A stretch of 64,000 nt of DNA from Enterocloster clostridioformis (GCF_020297485.1 NZ_JAIWZC010000001.1:1302001-1366000), one strand, 5' to 3'; counted from the first letter of the stretch, positions 42,349 to 51,643 are shown. The notes: generated from the letters alone by a model not told the origin. Numbers and translations are program-made.

Positions 42349-43956
42349 TTATAACTGAGGACCGGCGGAAACCAGTGCCTTTCCAGCCTCATTGCCCTCG
42401 TATTTTGCAAAGTTCTTGACAAAGCGCTGTGCCAGATCCCTTGCCTTTTCCTCCCACTGGGATACTTCCGCGTATGTATCCCGAGGATCAAGAATCTTAG
42501 GATCTACGCCTGGAAGCTGGGTAGGAATCTCAAAGTTAAAGAATGGAAGCTGCTTGGTTGGAGCCTTTGCAATGGATCCGTCAAGAATCGCATCAATGAT
42601 GCCGCGGGTGTCGCGAATCGAGATACGCTTGCCTGTTCCATTCCAGCCGGTGTTAACCAGGTATGCCTTTGCGCCGCTCTTCTCCATTCTCTTAACAAGC
42701 TCCTCTGCATACTTGGTTGGATGCAGTTCCAGGAATGCCTGTCCGAAGCAGGCTGAGAATGTAGGTGTAGGCTCTGTGATGCCGCGCTCTGTACCGGCAA
42801 GCTTTGCTGTAAATCCGGACAGGAAGTAATACTGTGTCTGCTCCGGAGTCAGGATGGATACTGGAGGAAGTACGCCGAAAGCATCTGCTGACAGGAAGAT
42901 AACATTCTTTGCAGCAGGAGCAGCTGATACCGGACGGACAATCTTCTCAATATGCTCAATCGGATAAGATACACGTGTGTTCTCAGTCACGCTCTTGTCA
43001 TCAAAATCAATCTTGCCGTCAGCGTCAAGTGTAACATTCTCTAAAAGAGCGTCACGCCTGATTGCATTGTAGATGTCCGGCTCAGAATCCTTATCCAGGT
43101 TGATGACCTTTGCATAGCATCCGCCCTCGAAGTTAAATACGCCGTTGTCATCCCAGCCGTGCTCGTCATCACCGATAAGAAGACGCTTGGGGTCTGTTGA
43201 AAGAGTGGTTTTTCCTGTTCCGGAAAGTCCGAAAAAGATTGCGGTATTCTCACCGTTCATATCTGTGTTGGCAGAACAATGCATGGAAGCAATGCCCTTC
43301 AGAGGCAGATAGTAGTTCATCATTGAGAACATACCCTTCTTCATCTCCCCGCCGTACCATGTGTTCACGATTACCTGCTCGCGGCTGGTGATATTGAACA
43401 TTGCGGCTGTCTCGGAATTCAGACCTAACTCCTTGTAATTCTCTACCTTTGCCTTGGATGCATTATATACAACGAAATCCGGCTTGAAGTTCTCCAGTTC
43501 CTCTGCGCTTGGCTGGATAAACATGTTTTTTACGAAATGAGCCTGCCATGCAACCTCAACAATGAAGCGGATTGCCATGCGGGTATCCTTGTTTGCTCCA
43601 CAGAATGCGTCTACAACAAACAGTCTCTTGTTAGAAAGTTCTTCCAGGGCAATCTTCTTTACCGTATCCCATGCTTCCTGGCTGGCCGGATGATTGTCAT
43701 TCTTGTACGCATCCGTTGTCCACCATACAGTGTCCTTTGAGTTCTCATCCATGACAATGAACTTGTCCTTGGGGGAACGGCCTGTATAAATACCAGTCAT
43801 GACATTTACTGCACCAAGCTCGCTTACCTGGCCTTTTTCATACCCCTCCAGAGTTGGTTTCGTTTCTTCTTCAAATAACATCTCATAGGAAGGATTATAA
43901 ACAATTTCTGTGGTTCCGGTAATACCATACTGACTCAAATCTACATTTGCCATCAT
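42349..43956 (-). CDS. pckA: Phosphoenolpyruvate carboxykinase (ATP)
   Basis: Cytosolic enzyme interconverting oxaloacetate + ATP and PEP + CO2 + ADP. In fermenting anaerobes it often runs toward oxaloacetate, conserving energy on the way to succinate or propionate. The P-loop [11 protein letters not shown], the substrate block TGRSPKDKF and the metal-binding [17 protein letters not shown] region (first part cited) are all intact, and the length of 535 is normal for the ATP type. Translation starts at 43956 or the adjacent 43953, after GAGAGG. It is monocistronic, with its own promoter (43994-44022) and strong terminator. Confidence 0.97.
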   Translation of the reverse strand: MMANVDLSQYGITGTTEIVYNPSYEMLFEEETKPTLEGYEKGQVSELGAVNVMTGIYTGRSPKDKFIVMDENSKDTVWWTTDAYKNDNHPASQEAWDTVKKIALEELSNKRLFVVDAFCGANKDTRMAIRFIVEVAWQAHFVKNMFIQPSAEELENFKPDFVVYNASKAKVENYKELGLNSETAAMFNITSREQVIVNTWYGGEMKKGMFSMMNYYLPLKGIASMHCSANTDMNGENTAIFFGLSGTGKTTLSTDPKRLLIGDDEHGWDDNGVFNFEGGCYAKVINLDKDSEPDIYNAIRRDALLENVTLDADGKIDFDDKSVTENTRVSYPIEHIEKIVRPVSAAPAAKNVIFLSADAFGVLPPVSILTPEQTQYYFLSGFTAKLAGTERGITEPTPTFSACFGQAFLELHPTKYAEELVKRMEKSGAKAYLVNTGWNGTGKRISIRDTRGIIDAILDGSIAKAPTKQLPFFNFEIPTQLPGVDPKILDPRDTYAEVSQWEEKARDLAQRFVKNFAKYEGNEAGKALVSAGPQL

Positions 43957-43993
43957 TCATTTACCTCTCTTTCATTTTATCGAAATCTTTTTC

Positions 43994-44022
43994 ATTATCT
44001 CATTTTGTGAATTAAAAGTCAA
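43994..44022 (-). promoter_or_regulatory. pckA promoter
   Basis: Minus-strand TTGACT (44022-44017), 17-bp spacer and GATAAT (43999-43994): near-consensus sigma-A type, in A/T-rich DNA. Confidence 0.75.
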
Positions 44023-44072
44023 TATTCCAATTAACAAAATATTAGCAAACATGAAAGGAAGCTCTGAGGGCA

Positions 44073-44117
44073 GAAAAAAGTCCGGCCCGCTGATTCGGAA
44101 TACAGCAAGCCGGACTT
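44073..44117 (-). terminator. Terminator of the YhcH-family gene
   Basis: Minus-strand AAGTCCGGC (44117-44109) pairs with GCCGGACTT (44086-44078); TTTTTT-type tract follows. 41 bp past the stop. Confidence 0.85.
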
Positions 44118-44157
44118 TCCTCCCGCGCTTTCTTGACCGCGCGTTTTATGATGCGTT

Positions 44158-44622
44158 TTAATCCTCTTTAATTTTTACAATCACCTTTTTAATAGGTGCC
44201 GGCTCTCCGTTGGCAGCCTTTGGCTTGTGAGCATCCCACGGGTTGAAAATCAGATACTGTCCGGCGCCGGTCACAACCTGAAGTCCGGGGGTGGTGTTCT
44301 CAAATAGTACCACATCCTTATCCGGATTATAAGGAACCTTTACTGTCATCTCATGTACCGGCGCATAGCTCATAATTTCGCTCCCCTCAATCACATACTG
44401 GATATCGGTGTAATGCTCATGCGCCTCATATTTAGCCTCCTCCCACGGGATGGTGGTGTAGGCTGTTACGTTGGCATATACGTTCTTGCCGTCAATCTCA
44501 TACTTTCCCGGCTCCAATGCCTCAAGGTCCGTATTCTTAAGGAAATCCACGGCCTTGGCATATCTGCCCTCAATCCCTAAATTCCTGTAAAAGTCCAAAT
44601 TCTTCTTCTCATCAAAAATCAT
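44158..44622 (-). CDS. YhcH/YjgK/YiaL (DUF386) family protein
   Basis: 154-residue cytosolic cupin-like protein. Family blocks are WEEAKYEAHEHYTDIQYVIEG, cited only as its central EAHEHYTDIQYV, and the C-terminal DAHKPKAANGEPAPIKKVIVK with metal-binding His. Members act in sialic-acid or other sugar handling (anomerase-type roles) and as EbgC-like subunits, so the exact substrate here is open. No sugar catabolic genes are adjacent. It is monocistronic with its own promoter and terminator. Confidence 0.85.
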   Translation of the reverse strand: MIFDEKKNLDFYRNLGIEGRYAKAVDFLKNTDLEALEPGKYEIDGKNVYANVTAYTTIPWEEAKYEAHEHYTDIQYVIEGSEIMSYAPVHEMTVKVPYNPDKDVVLFENTTPGLQVVTGAGQYLIFNPWDAHKPKAANGEPAPIKKVIVKIKED

Positions 44623-44662
44623 ATTCCATTCTCCTTTGTGGCGTTTCGATTTTCCAATTTCC

Positions 44663-44692
44663 AGTATACACCTAAAGCCACAGGAAACTCAA
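44663..44692 (-). promoter_or_regulatory. Promoter of the YhcH-family gene
   Basis: Minus-strand TTGAGT (44692-44687), 18-bp spacer and TATACT (44668-44663). Leader about 35 nt. Confidence 0.65.
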
Positions 44693-44777
44693 TCCTTTTT
44701 TTTATTACAGCTGTTTTTTACAGCCGCCCCGGCGCCTTTTCACGTCTCTTTGTATCCTGCAGATCAGTTCTGGGTGA

Positions 44778-45611
44778 TTATCTGAAGAATTCATGACCGT
44801 CATGGGCAAACAGGTAGGTCAGACGCCTGTCAAACCAGGAAGCGGCGCTGCCGGACGCCCTTCTGTTCATAAAATACAGGGCTCCATTGGAATAATCCTC
44901 ACCGGCCAGGGCACGGTCCACGCATTCTATGGTTTCCGCCGTGACCTTTACCGTGTTGATGGTGCCGTTGGATACCGGCTGAAACTGGGATGGCTGGTAT
45001 ACAACCGCCTTTACGCTGTCCGGAAATTTTCCCGACAAAACACGGTTAATAATTACATCCGCAACCAAAATTTTTCCCTTGGGGTCGCAGATGCCTGCTT
45101 CCGCCTGGACAATGCGCAGGAGCACCTGGTAATCTTCATCCGTATATTTAATCCTTCTGGCTGCCCGGCGTTCTTCCTCCGCCTTTTTCCTGGCTTCCTC
45201 TTCCTGTCTCTCCTTTAATATCTGTTTCTGAAGTGTCTCAATCTGGGTCTGTGCCGCTGCCTGCTTTCTCTGTTTTTCTCGGACATCCGCTTCCAGCAGC
45301 GCACCGGCCAGATGCTGGCCTTCGCTGTCTGTATTTAAAAGTCCGAATTGTATTTTTGCTTCAGTAACCAGACCGCTTCCTTCGTTTTCCTCTTCCTGCT
45401 TGTCAATGGCATCACTTTCCTCTGTCATGGGCGCCGCAAGGGCGTTTCTTCCCCCTCCGCCAAACCCATTGGCTGAAAATGCTATGATGGCCACTACCAT
45501 CATACCGGCCATTACCACAGATGAGGAACGGTACATCTGCTTTGTCACTTTCACAGTCAGTGACTTAACAAAGAGAACCACCGAACGAAGGAATGAATGT
45601 AATGTAAGCAT
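44778..45611 (-). CDS. SleB-type cell-wall hydrolase (Hydrolase_2 domain)
   Basis: 277 residues. Membrane anchor or signal (about 30-47), a spacer, a coiled-coil (about 106-153, Glu/Lys/Arg/Gln-rich), then the Hydrolase_2 catalytic domain (about 158-277) with likely catalytic Glu171 in VQAEAG and the C-terminal ALYFMN block. SleB relatives are lytic transglycosylases that open spore cortex; vegetative members like this coiled-coil form remodel the wall. The ATG at 45611 follows AGAGGAG; the frame extending to 45638 crosses a leader hairpin and lacks a ribosome site. Its mRNA has a ~100-nt leader with two hairpins and a near-consensus promoter. Confidence 0.87.
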   Translation of the reverse strand: MLTLHSFLRSVVLFVKSLTVKVTKQMYRSSSVVMAGMMVVAIIAFSANGFGGGGRNALAAPMTEESDAIDKQEEENEGSGLVTEAKIQFGLLNTDSEGQHLAGALLEADVREKQRKQAAAQTQIETLQKQILKERQEEEARKKAEEERRAARRIKYTDEDYQVLLRIVQAEAGICDPKGKILVADVIINRVLSGKFPDSVKAVVYQPSQFQPVSNGTINTVKVTAETIECVDRALAGEDYSNGALYFMNRRASGSAASWFDRRLTYLFAHDGHEFFR

Positions 45612-45631
45612 ACATACTCCTCTTTCCTGGT

Positions 45632-45697
45632 CCCGCACAACTCTGCACGGGTACCATTCTCAAAATTTTATGCAGTGGGCATCTCCCACTTTGTGCA
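45632..45697 (-). promoter_or_regulatory. Two hairpins in the sleB-type gene leader
   Basis: Hairpin one: TGCA-GTGGG (45671-45679) with CCCAC and TGCA (45685-45697). Hairpin two: 8-bp CCCGTGCA/TGTGCGGG type at 45632-45651 on the minus strand, ending 20 bp before the start codon. No U-tract follows, so they are probably stability or translation elements. Confidence 0.45.
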
Positions 45698-45720
45698 TGT
45701 TTTTCCGGGATGTATGGCTA

Positions 45721-45749
45721 ATTATATGGGATTTGACTTTTCACGTCAA
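45721..45749 (-). promoter_or_regulatory. Promoter of the SleB-type hydrolase gene
   Basis: Minus-strand TTGACG (45749-45744), 17-bp spacer and a perfect TATAAT (45726-45721). Predicted start near 45714. Confidence 0.75.
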
Positions 45750-46128
45750 TGGAGATTTAATATTTTTGTTACATTTTTTCTTACTTTTGAAACATTTGTA
45801 ATGTTTTTTATATATTTACTATAGTTTTCCAGATAAACCTATCTATATATTGTACGCTTTGCCGGACCCGCCTTTACATTTATATTACATTATTATTAAT
45901 TTTTAAACATGTTATCTGATTTCCTATTTTTGTAATTTATATTATGTCAATCATTTATTACCTTAATTATTCATTTTTTACACTTTATATCCATATCTGG
46001 TTTTTACATTTTATGTCGAAATTTGGCATTCAATCCCCACTTTATCGAAAAAATGGCATTCATCATACCAACCTCTTCCACTGGTTTCCGTCAAAATAGC
46101 CAAAGTAGACAAAAACAAGAAATTCCCT
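45750..46128. other. Long A/T-rich divergent spacer
   Basis: About 380 bp of very A/T-rich DNA without a gene, between the two divergent promoters. It has many TTTTACAT-like runs and two exact copies of TGGCATTCA (46024-46032 and 46054-46062), 30 bp apart, about 70-105 bp above the symporter -35. I recognise no riboswitch or small RNA in it. Confidence 0.5.
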
Positions 46129-46157
46129 TTGACAATTCCCCTTCGCTTTGATACATT
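46129..46157 (+). promoter_or_regulatory. Promoter of the sodium:solute symporter gene
   Basis: TTGACA (46129-46134), 17-bp spacer, TACATT (46152-46157). Predicted start near 46164, about 40 nt before the start codon. Confidence 0.7.
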
Positions 46158-46204
46158 AAAGTTCAGAAGTTTTAATTATTAAAGTGTATGCGGAGGATAT
46201 TCAA

Positions 46205-47776
46205 ATGACTGTAAAACTGCTGATGCTGGTCGTCTTTTTTTCCATCATGCTGGGGGTAGGATTCTATTCCCGGCGTCATGCCACCAATGTCAATGACTTT
46301 GTACTGGGAGGAAGGGGCGTTGGCCCCTGGCTCACTGCCTTTGCCTACGGCACCTCCTACTTTTCCGCCGTTGTATTCATCGGTTACGCCGGACAGTTCG
46401 GATGGAAATACGGCCTGGCCTCCACCTGGATTGGCATCGGCAACGCCCTGATTGGCAGCCTGCTGGCCTGGGTCATCCTCGGCCGGCGGACCAGGGTCAT
46501 GAGCAAGCATCTCTCCTCGGCCACCATGCCGGAATTCTTCGGCAGCCGTTTCCACAGCCAGGGCATGAAGATTGCTGCCTCCCTGATTATATTCGTGTTT
46601 CTCATTCCCTACACGGCCTCTGTCTACAACGGTCTGTCCCGGTTATTCGGCATGGCCTTTGATATTCCCTACAGTGTCTGTGTAATGGGCATGGCTGTCC
46701 TGACTGCCGTCTATGTCATCCTGGGCGGTTATATGGCCACTGCCATCAATGATTTCATTCAGGGTATCATCATGCTGGCCGGCATTGCCGCCGTCATCCT
46801 CAGCGTCCTGAACGGCCAGGGAGGCTTTAGCGCCGCTGTGGGCAGGCTGGCGCAGATTCCCAGTGAGGTCCCGGTTACCCTGGGCCAGCCAGGAGCCTAT
46901 ACCTCCTTCTTTGGACCGGATCCCCTGAACCTGCTGGGCGTGGTGATTCTCACCTCCCTTGGAACCTGGGGCCTGCCGCAGATGATTCACAAGTTCTATA
47001 CCATCCGAAGCGAGAAAGCCATTGCCACTGGTACGGTGATTTCCACCCTGTTCGCCGTTGTCATCTCCGGTGGCAGCTATTTCCTGGGCGGTTTCGGCCG
47101 GCTCTTTGACAGTCCTGCCATTTATAATGGAAATGGGTCCGTGGCCTATGATACCATTATCCCGGCCATGCTGTCCGGCCTTCCGGACCTGCTGATTGGA
47201 ATTGTTGTCATGCTGGTGCTGTCCGCATCCATGTCCACCCTTTCCTCTCTGGTGCTGACCTCCAGCTCCACCCTGACCCTGGACTTCATCAAGGGCTGTC
47301 TTGTGAAGAACATGAAGGATAAGACCCAGCTGGTACTGATGCAGTGCCTGATTGTGGCGTTCATCGTCCTAAGCGTTGTGCTGGCCCTGGATCCGCCTGA
47401 CTTCATTGCCCAACTCATGGGTATCTCCTGGGGCGCCCTGGCCGGAGCCTTCCTGGCCCCCTTCCTCTACGGCCTGTACTGGAAAAGGACCACCCCCGCT
47501 GCTGTGTGGGCCAGCTTTGCCACCGGCATCGGAATCACTGTTTCAAATATGTTCCTGCACTATATCGCATCCCCCATCAATGCGGGTGCCGTCTCCATGA
47601 TTGTGGGACTCATTATCGTTCCTCTGGTGTCCTTGCTGACACCCAGGATGGACAGCCGCGACATAAACGCCATCTTCTCCTGCTACGACAATCTGGTTGA
47701 GGCCACCACTAAGAAGGTCCTGCCTGACGACCAGTTCTTTGATTCGCCGGCATTTAAAAAGAGGAAGAAAATATAA
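46205..47776 (+). CDS. Sodium:solute symporter (SSS family)
   Basis: 523 residues and about 13 membrane helices. Typical SSS blocks: GRGVGPWLTAFAYGTSYFSAV (cited in part) in helix 2, ATMPEFFGSRFHS, the AINDFIQGIIM segment, and the QMIHKFYTIRSEK loop. It brings in a solute with Na+. Relatives carry proline, pantothenate, acetate, sialic acid or other substrates; the substrate is not settled. The ATG at 46205 (MTVKLLMLV) has GCGGAGG eight bases upstream. It is monocistronic, ending in a terminator shared with the rnf operon. The Rnf complex nearby can supply a Na+ gradient if it is of the Na+ type. Confidence 0.92.
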   Translation: MTVKLLMLVVFFSIMLGVGFYSRRHATNVNDFVLGGRGVGPWLTAFAYGTSYFSAVVFIGYAGQFGWKYGLASTWIGIGNALIGSLLAWVILGRRTRVMSKHLSSATMPEFFGSRFHSQGMKIAASLIIFVFLIPYTASVYNGLSRLFGMAFDIPYSVCVMGMAVLTAVYVILGGYMATAINDFIQGIIMLAGIAAVILSVLNGQGGFSAAVGRLAQIPSEVPVTLGQPGAYTSFFGPDPLNLLGVVILTSLGTWGLPQMIHKFYTIRSEKAIATGTVISTLFAVVISGGSYFLGGFGRLFDSPAIYNGNGSVAYDTIIPAMLSGLPDLLIGIVVMLVLSASMSTLSSLVLTSSSTLTLDFIKGCLVKNMKDKTQLVLMQCLIVAFIVLSVVLALDPPDFIAQLMGISWGALAGAFLAPFLYGLYWKRTTPAAVWASFATGIGITVSNMFLHYIASPINAGAVSMIVGLIIVPLVSLLTPRMDSRDINAIFSCYDNLVEATTKKVLPDDQFFDSPAFKKRKKI

Positions 47777-47804
47777 TATATTGAAAATAACATATTGAAG
47801 CAGC

Positions 47805-47853
47805 AAAAAGCTGTCCCTTCCGCGCATTACAAGCGCAGGAGGGACAGCTTTTT
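47805..47853. terminator. Bidirectional terminator between the symporter gene and rnfB
   Basis: 14-bp perfect stem (AAAAAGCTGTCCCT 47805-47818 with AGGGACAGCTTTTT 47840-47853). Serves both convergent transcripts. Confidence 0.9.
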
Positions 47854-47878
47854 ATTCATGTAAACATCGTTATCTTTT

Positions 47879-48667
47879 CTAAACAATCGCCTTGACAGGA
47901 CACTTTTCTGCGCACTTGCCGCAGTTGGTACACTTCTCGTAGTCAATGACAGCCAGGTTATTCTCCATATGGATGGCATCGAACTCACACTGCTTTGTAC
48001 ACAGGGTACATCCGATACATCCGGCCGCGCAGACAGCCTTCACATCCTTGCCCTTGTCGTGGGAGCTGCACCTTACCAGATGCTCTGCCTTATAAGGAAC
48101 CAGCTCTATCAGATGATTCGGACAGGAGGCCACGCACATGCCGCAGGCCACACATTTTTCCTTATCCACCACTGCCACGCCGTCCACCACATGGATGGCG
48201 TCAAAGGCACAGGCCTTCACGCAGGAGCCGTAGCCCATACATCCATAGGCACAGGCCTTTTCTCCCGCACCCGGAACCACTGACACCTTTTTGCAGTCGT
48301 CCACGCCGTAGTAGTTGTACTGCACCTTTGTCTTGTCGCAGGTTCCCGCGCACTTGACGAAAGCCACCTTCTTTTCGGCAGCTCCGCCGGCCACTCCCAT
48401 GATCTCGCCGATTTTCTCAGCTACGGGAGCACCGCCCACAGGACAGGCCCCTACATCCGCCTGACCGGCCGCAATGGCCTTTGCCAGGGCGTCACAGCCC
48501 GCGTAACCGCAGCCGCCGCAGTTGTTTCCCGGCAGCTCGTTGCGGACCAAAATCTCTTTTTCATCTACCTGTACTTTAAACTTCTCGCTGGCAACGCCAA
48601 GGAAGATTCCTATAAGAATACCAAGGATACCTACAACCGCTGCCGCTAATATGATACCTGTAACCAT
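47879..48667 (-). CDS. rnfB: Rnf complex subunit B (ferredoxin-entry iron-sulfur subunit)
   Basis: 262 residues. A membrane helix (about 4-25) anchors it. An N-terminal four-Cys region (NNCGGCGYAGCDAL) is the CX-type [4Fe-4S] site, followed by several ferredoxin-type motifs (CAYGCMGYGSCVKAC, CVACGMCVASC, CAAGCIGCTLCTKQC, CTNCGKCAEKC). RnfB takes electrons from reduced ferredoxin. It is last of the six rnf genes, 16 bp after rnfA. The number of clusters exceeds that of proteobacterial RnfB, as is usual in clostridia. Confidence 0.95.
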   Translation of the reverse strand: MVTGIILAAAVVGILGILIGIFLGVASEKFKVQVDEKEILVRNELPGNNCGGCGYAGCDALAKAIAAGQADVGACPVGGAPVAEKIGEIMGVAGGAAEKKVAFVKCAGTCDKTKVQYNYYGVDDCKKVSVVPGAGEKACAYGCMGYGSCVKACAFDAIHVVDGVAVVDKEKCVACGMCVASCPNHLIELVPYKAEHLVRCSSHDKGKDVKAVCAAGCIGCTLCTKQCEFDAIHMENNLAVIDYEKCTNCGKCAEKCPVKAIV

Positions 48668-48683
48668 TTTCCTTCTCCTCCTT

Positions 48684-49259
48684 CTAAATTAATCCGGAAA
48701 ATCCGAAAAATGCGATTGCCATGAGACCTGAGGTAATTAAAACAATGGGTGAGCCCTGGAATGAATACGGTACATCATTGTGCTCAATCTTCTCACGGAT
48801 ACCGGCCAGCATGATGATAGCGATGGTAAAGCCAACGGAAATACCAATGCCGTTCACAACGCTCTGGATAAAGCTGTATGACTTCTGTACATTGGTAAGG
48901 GCTACACCCAGCACCGCACAGTTGGTCGTAATCAGAGGCAGGTACACGCCCAGGGCCTCATACAGTGACGGCATGGATTTCTTGAGGAACATCTCCACGA
49001 ACTGAACCAGGGCCGCAATGACCAGAATGAACACGATGGTCTGCAGGTATTCCAGGTGCAGGTTCACAAGAATTCCGGTATAAACCAGGCTTGTCACTGC
49101 CGATGCTATGGTTATAACGAAGATAACGGCCGCACCCATGCCGGCTGAGGTCTCAACCTTCTTTGAAACACCGAGGAATGGACAGAGTCCTAAGAACTGG
49201 CTCAAAACAACGTTATTAACCAGAGCGGAACCAATGGCAATTAATAATAACTCTTTCAT
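48684..49259 (-). CDS. rnfA: Rnf complex subunit A
   Basis: 191-residue integral membrane subunit with six helices, homologous to NqrE. The blocks GSALVNNVVLSQFLGLCPFLGVS and TTNCAVLGVAL hold the two conserved cysteines thought to bind a [2Fe-2S] centre inside the membrane with RnfE. Sits between rnfE (12 bp upstream) and rnfB (16 bp downstream). Confidence 0.96.
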   Translation of the reverse strand: MKELLLIAIGSALVNNVVLSQFLGLCPFLGVSKKVETSAGMGAAVIFVITIASAVTSLVYTGILVNLHLEYLQTIVFILVIAALVQFVEMFLKKSMPSLYEALGVYLPLITTNCAVLGVALTNVQKSYSFIQSVVNGIGISVGFTIAIIMLAGIREKIEHNDVPYSFQGSPIVLITSGLMAIAFFGFSGLI

Positions 49260-49271
49260 CTATCCACCCTC

Positions 49272-50063
49272 CTAATTTTCTTTTTTGGAAGCAGCTGATT
49301 TAAGCTCTGCTTCCTTCTTTGCTACAGCTGCCTTCTTTGCCGCCAGAGCCTTTTCCTCGGCCTGACGCATCCTCGTCTCCAGCGCCTCATGGTTAGCCAT
49401 GCAGGCAGAGCCGGTACATGACATACAGTTTCCGCCGCAGGCCAGCTTGGACTGAGGCACGGAACCGTTGGTTGCGGACGGCGCTTTGAACTTGTTCTGA
49501 AGCGCGGTCAGGAGCGCCAGCACGAAGAACGCGCCGGGAGCCAGCACAAAGATAGCAATATGGTAATCTTCCGGGACCACCACGTTCCCGAATATGGCTC
49601 CGGAACCGAGAATCTCACGGACCAGACCGATGCAGGTCAAAGCCAGGGTGAATCCAAGGCCCATGCCAAGGCCGTCAAAGGTGGATACCACCGGACCGTT
49701 CTTGGATGCGTAGGATTCCGCACGGCCAAGGATGATACAGTTAACCACAATCAGCGGGATATAGATGCCAAGCGCAGAGTACAGGCTTGGCACATAAGCC
49801 TGGAGCAGCAGCTGCACCATGGTGACCAGGGATGCGACGATGACGATATACGCCGGAATACGTACCCTGTCAGGTATGATCTTACGCAGGGCAGAGATAA
49901 TCATATTGGAAAACAGTAAAACCACGGTTGTGGAAAGTCCCATACCCAGACCGTTGATGGCGGATGTGGTGACAGCCAGTGTCGGACACATACCAAGCAT
50001 CAGGACGAAGGTAGGGTTTTCTTTCACAATACCGTTATATAAACGTTCTGTACATTTATTCAT
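49272..50063 (-). CDS. rnfE: Rnf complex subunit E with Cys-rich C-terminal tail
   Basis: The first ~192 residues are a normal six-helix RnfE, homologous to RnfA, with paired cysteines at 26 and 109 (MCPTLAV and VVNCIILGR). Residues about 195-263 are extra: a C-x3-C-x2-C-x4-C cluster (Cys209, 213, 216, 221) and then an Ala/Lys/Glu-rich helix (about 223-260). Typical RnfE is about 195-230 residues. The tail faces the cytosol if standard topology holds, so it could hold a metal or iron-sulfur centre near RnfB/RnfC. Neighbours are rnfG and rnfA. Confidence 0.94.
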   Translation of the reverse strand: MNKCTERLYNGIVKENPTFVLMLGMCPTLAVTTSAINGLGMGLSTTVVLLFSNMIISALRKIIPDRVRIPAYIVIVASLVTMVQLLLQAYVPSLYSALGIYIPLIVVNCIILGRAESYASKNGPVVSTFDGLGMGLGFTLALTCIGLVREILGSGAIFGNVVVPEDYHIAIFVLAPGAFFVLALLTALQNKFKAPSATNGSVPQSKLACGGNCMSCTGSACMANHEALETRMRQAEEKALAAKKAAVAKKEAELKSAASKKEN

Positions 50064-50078
50064 GTTCCCACCTCCTAT

Positions 50079-50690
50079 TTATTGGATGCAGTTATGCAGG
50101 TAATATAAAGCTGCATTGACTGCATTGGTTGTTGCACTTGAAGTAATGGTAGCGCCGCTGATGGCATTAATCTGGGTATCATCCGCGCTGCCTGACTTGG
50201 TGACGGAAAGCTCAGGTGCATTCTTTCCCACATACTGGTCCTTGAACGCCGGTTCCTTTGCCTTTAATCCCAGACCGGGAGTATCGCTGATTTCCAGGAA
50301 CTCGATGCCTGTGATGGTCCCGTCGTCCTTCAGTCCCACCGACAGCTTCACCACGCCGCCGTAGCTGTCATTGGACAGGGAGGTGATGACATAGCCTAAC
50401 TGGCTGCCGCCTGCGTCCACTGCCTTTAACACGTTTTCCACTTCCACACCGCCGAAATTCATGCCGGCCAGGGCTTCGTTGCAGGCCGGGATGGCTGCTG
50501 TAAGGGCTTCGTCCAAATCAAAGGTCTCGGCTTCTGGGAACACTGCCTTGTATGCCTTGTTGTTGGCCGCTATGGTAGCCAGCTCAATGGGCTTCTTGGT
50601 CAGCTGGTATACACCGCCTAAAAGGCATCCTGACACCAGGGTGATTGCAAAGAGAATCACCGCGTCTTTCATAAATCCTGATTTGCTCAT
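50079..50690 (-). CDS. rnfG: Rnf complex subunit G (covalent FMN)
   Basis: 203 residues. One N-terminal membrane helix (about 8-28) and an extracytoplasmic FMN-binding domain. The flavinylation motif SGATITSSA near residue 180 gives the Thr that is linked to FMN by a phosphodiester bond. Length and layout are standard. It overlaps nothing but lies only 2 bp from rnfD and 15 bp from rnfE. Confidence 0.95.
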   Translation of the reverse strand: MSKSGFMKDAVILFAITLVSGCLLGGVYQLTKKPIELATIAANNKAYKAVFPEAETFDLDEALTAAIPACNEALAGMNFGGVEVENVLKAVDAGGSQLGYVITSLSNDSYGGVVKLSVGLKDDGTITGIEFLEISDTPGLGLKAKEPAFKDQYVGKNAPELSVTKSGSADDTQINAISGATITSSATTNAVNAALYYLHNCIQ

Positions 50691-50692
50691 GT

Positions 50693-51628
50693 TTACTTGC
50701 CCTCCTTTCCAAATGCTTTGGGAAGGGTTACTTTCTCAATCAGCGGAACAAGGATGTTGCTGATGATGATTGCGTAGGACACGCCCTCTGCGGAGCCGCC
50801 GAAAATCCTGAACAGCCCTGTGAGCACGCCCAACAGGATGCCGAACACAATCTGGCCCTTTGGAGTAATGGGGCTGGTCACATAGTCGGTTGCCATGAAG
50901 AAGGCACCGAAAATCAGGCCGCCGCCGCACAGGTGGGCCGCAATGTAGTTTAAATCAAATCCATGGCCTCCGAACAGGATGGCAAATACAACAACCGTCA
51001 GTATGTAGGTACCCGGAATCCGGATGGAGATTACCTTCTTTGCCAGAAGATAAGCAGCGCCGATTAAAAGGGCAATCACGGAAACCTCTCCGATGGTACC
51101 CGGGATGTTTCCCACAAACATGGCCGGAACATCCACTGCCCCGCCGCTCTTAAGCACTGCCAGGGGTGTTGCGCCGGACACGCCGTCAAATCCGCTGTAG
51201 CTGAAATTGGTCATCTTTCCCGCAAAGGAAATCAGCAGGAAACACCTGGCTGCCAGAGCCGGGTTCATAAAGTTCTGTCCCAGGCCGCCGTAGAGCTGCT
51301 TCACCACGATGATGGCAAAGATTCCGCCCAGGGCCGGAATCCACACCGGAATCTCCGGAGGCATGTTCAGTGCCAGAATCATGCCCGTGACCAGGGCGCT
51401 GTAGTCGCTGACGGTACTTTGCTTCTTCATCAGCTTCTCATATACATACTCACTTAAAACACAGGCCGCAACCGTAACTATAAGCACCAGCAGCGCATGC
51501 ATGCCGAAATGATACACACCGAAAGCAGTTGCAGGCAACATGGCAATGGCCACATCCAGCATGATGCTGTGGGTGGTCTCATGGCTTCTCACATGCGGGG
51601 ATGATGATACGTTTAATAATTTACTCAT
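50693..51628 (-). CDS. rnfD: Rnf complex subunit D (membrane, covalent FMN)
   Basis: 311 residues with about nine helices, homologous to NqrB. The FMN attachment motif is GVSGATPLAVL. RnfD carries electrons across the membrane and is thought to form the ion path with A and E. It starts 16 bp after rnfC. Whether the complex pumps Na+ or H+ cannot be read safely from the sequence. Confidence 0.95.
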   Translation of the reverse strand: MSKLLNVSSSPHVRSHETTHSIMLDVAIAMLPATAFGVYHFGMHALLVLIVTVAACVLSEYVYEKLMKKQSTVSDYSALVTGMILALNMPPEIPVWIPALGGIFAIIVVKQLYGGLGQNFMNPALAARCFLLISFAGKMTNFSYSGFDGVSGATPLAVLKSGGAVDVPAMFVGNIPGTIGEVSVIALLIGAAYLLAKKVISIRIPGTYILTVVVFAILFGGHGFDLNYIAAHLCGGGLIFGAFFMATDYVTSPITPKGQIVFGILLGVLTGLFRIFGGSAEGVSYAIIISNILVPLIEKVTLPKAFGKEGK

Positions 51629-51643
51629 GACTTATGTCCCCTC

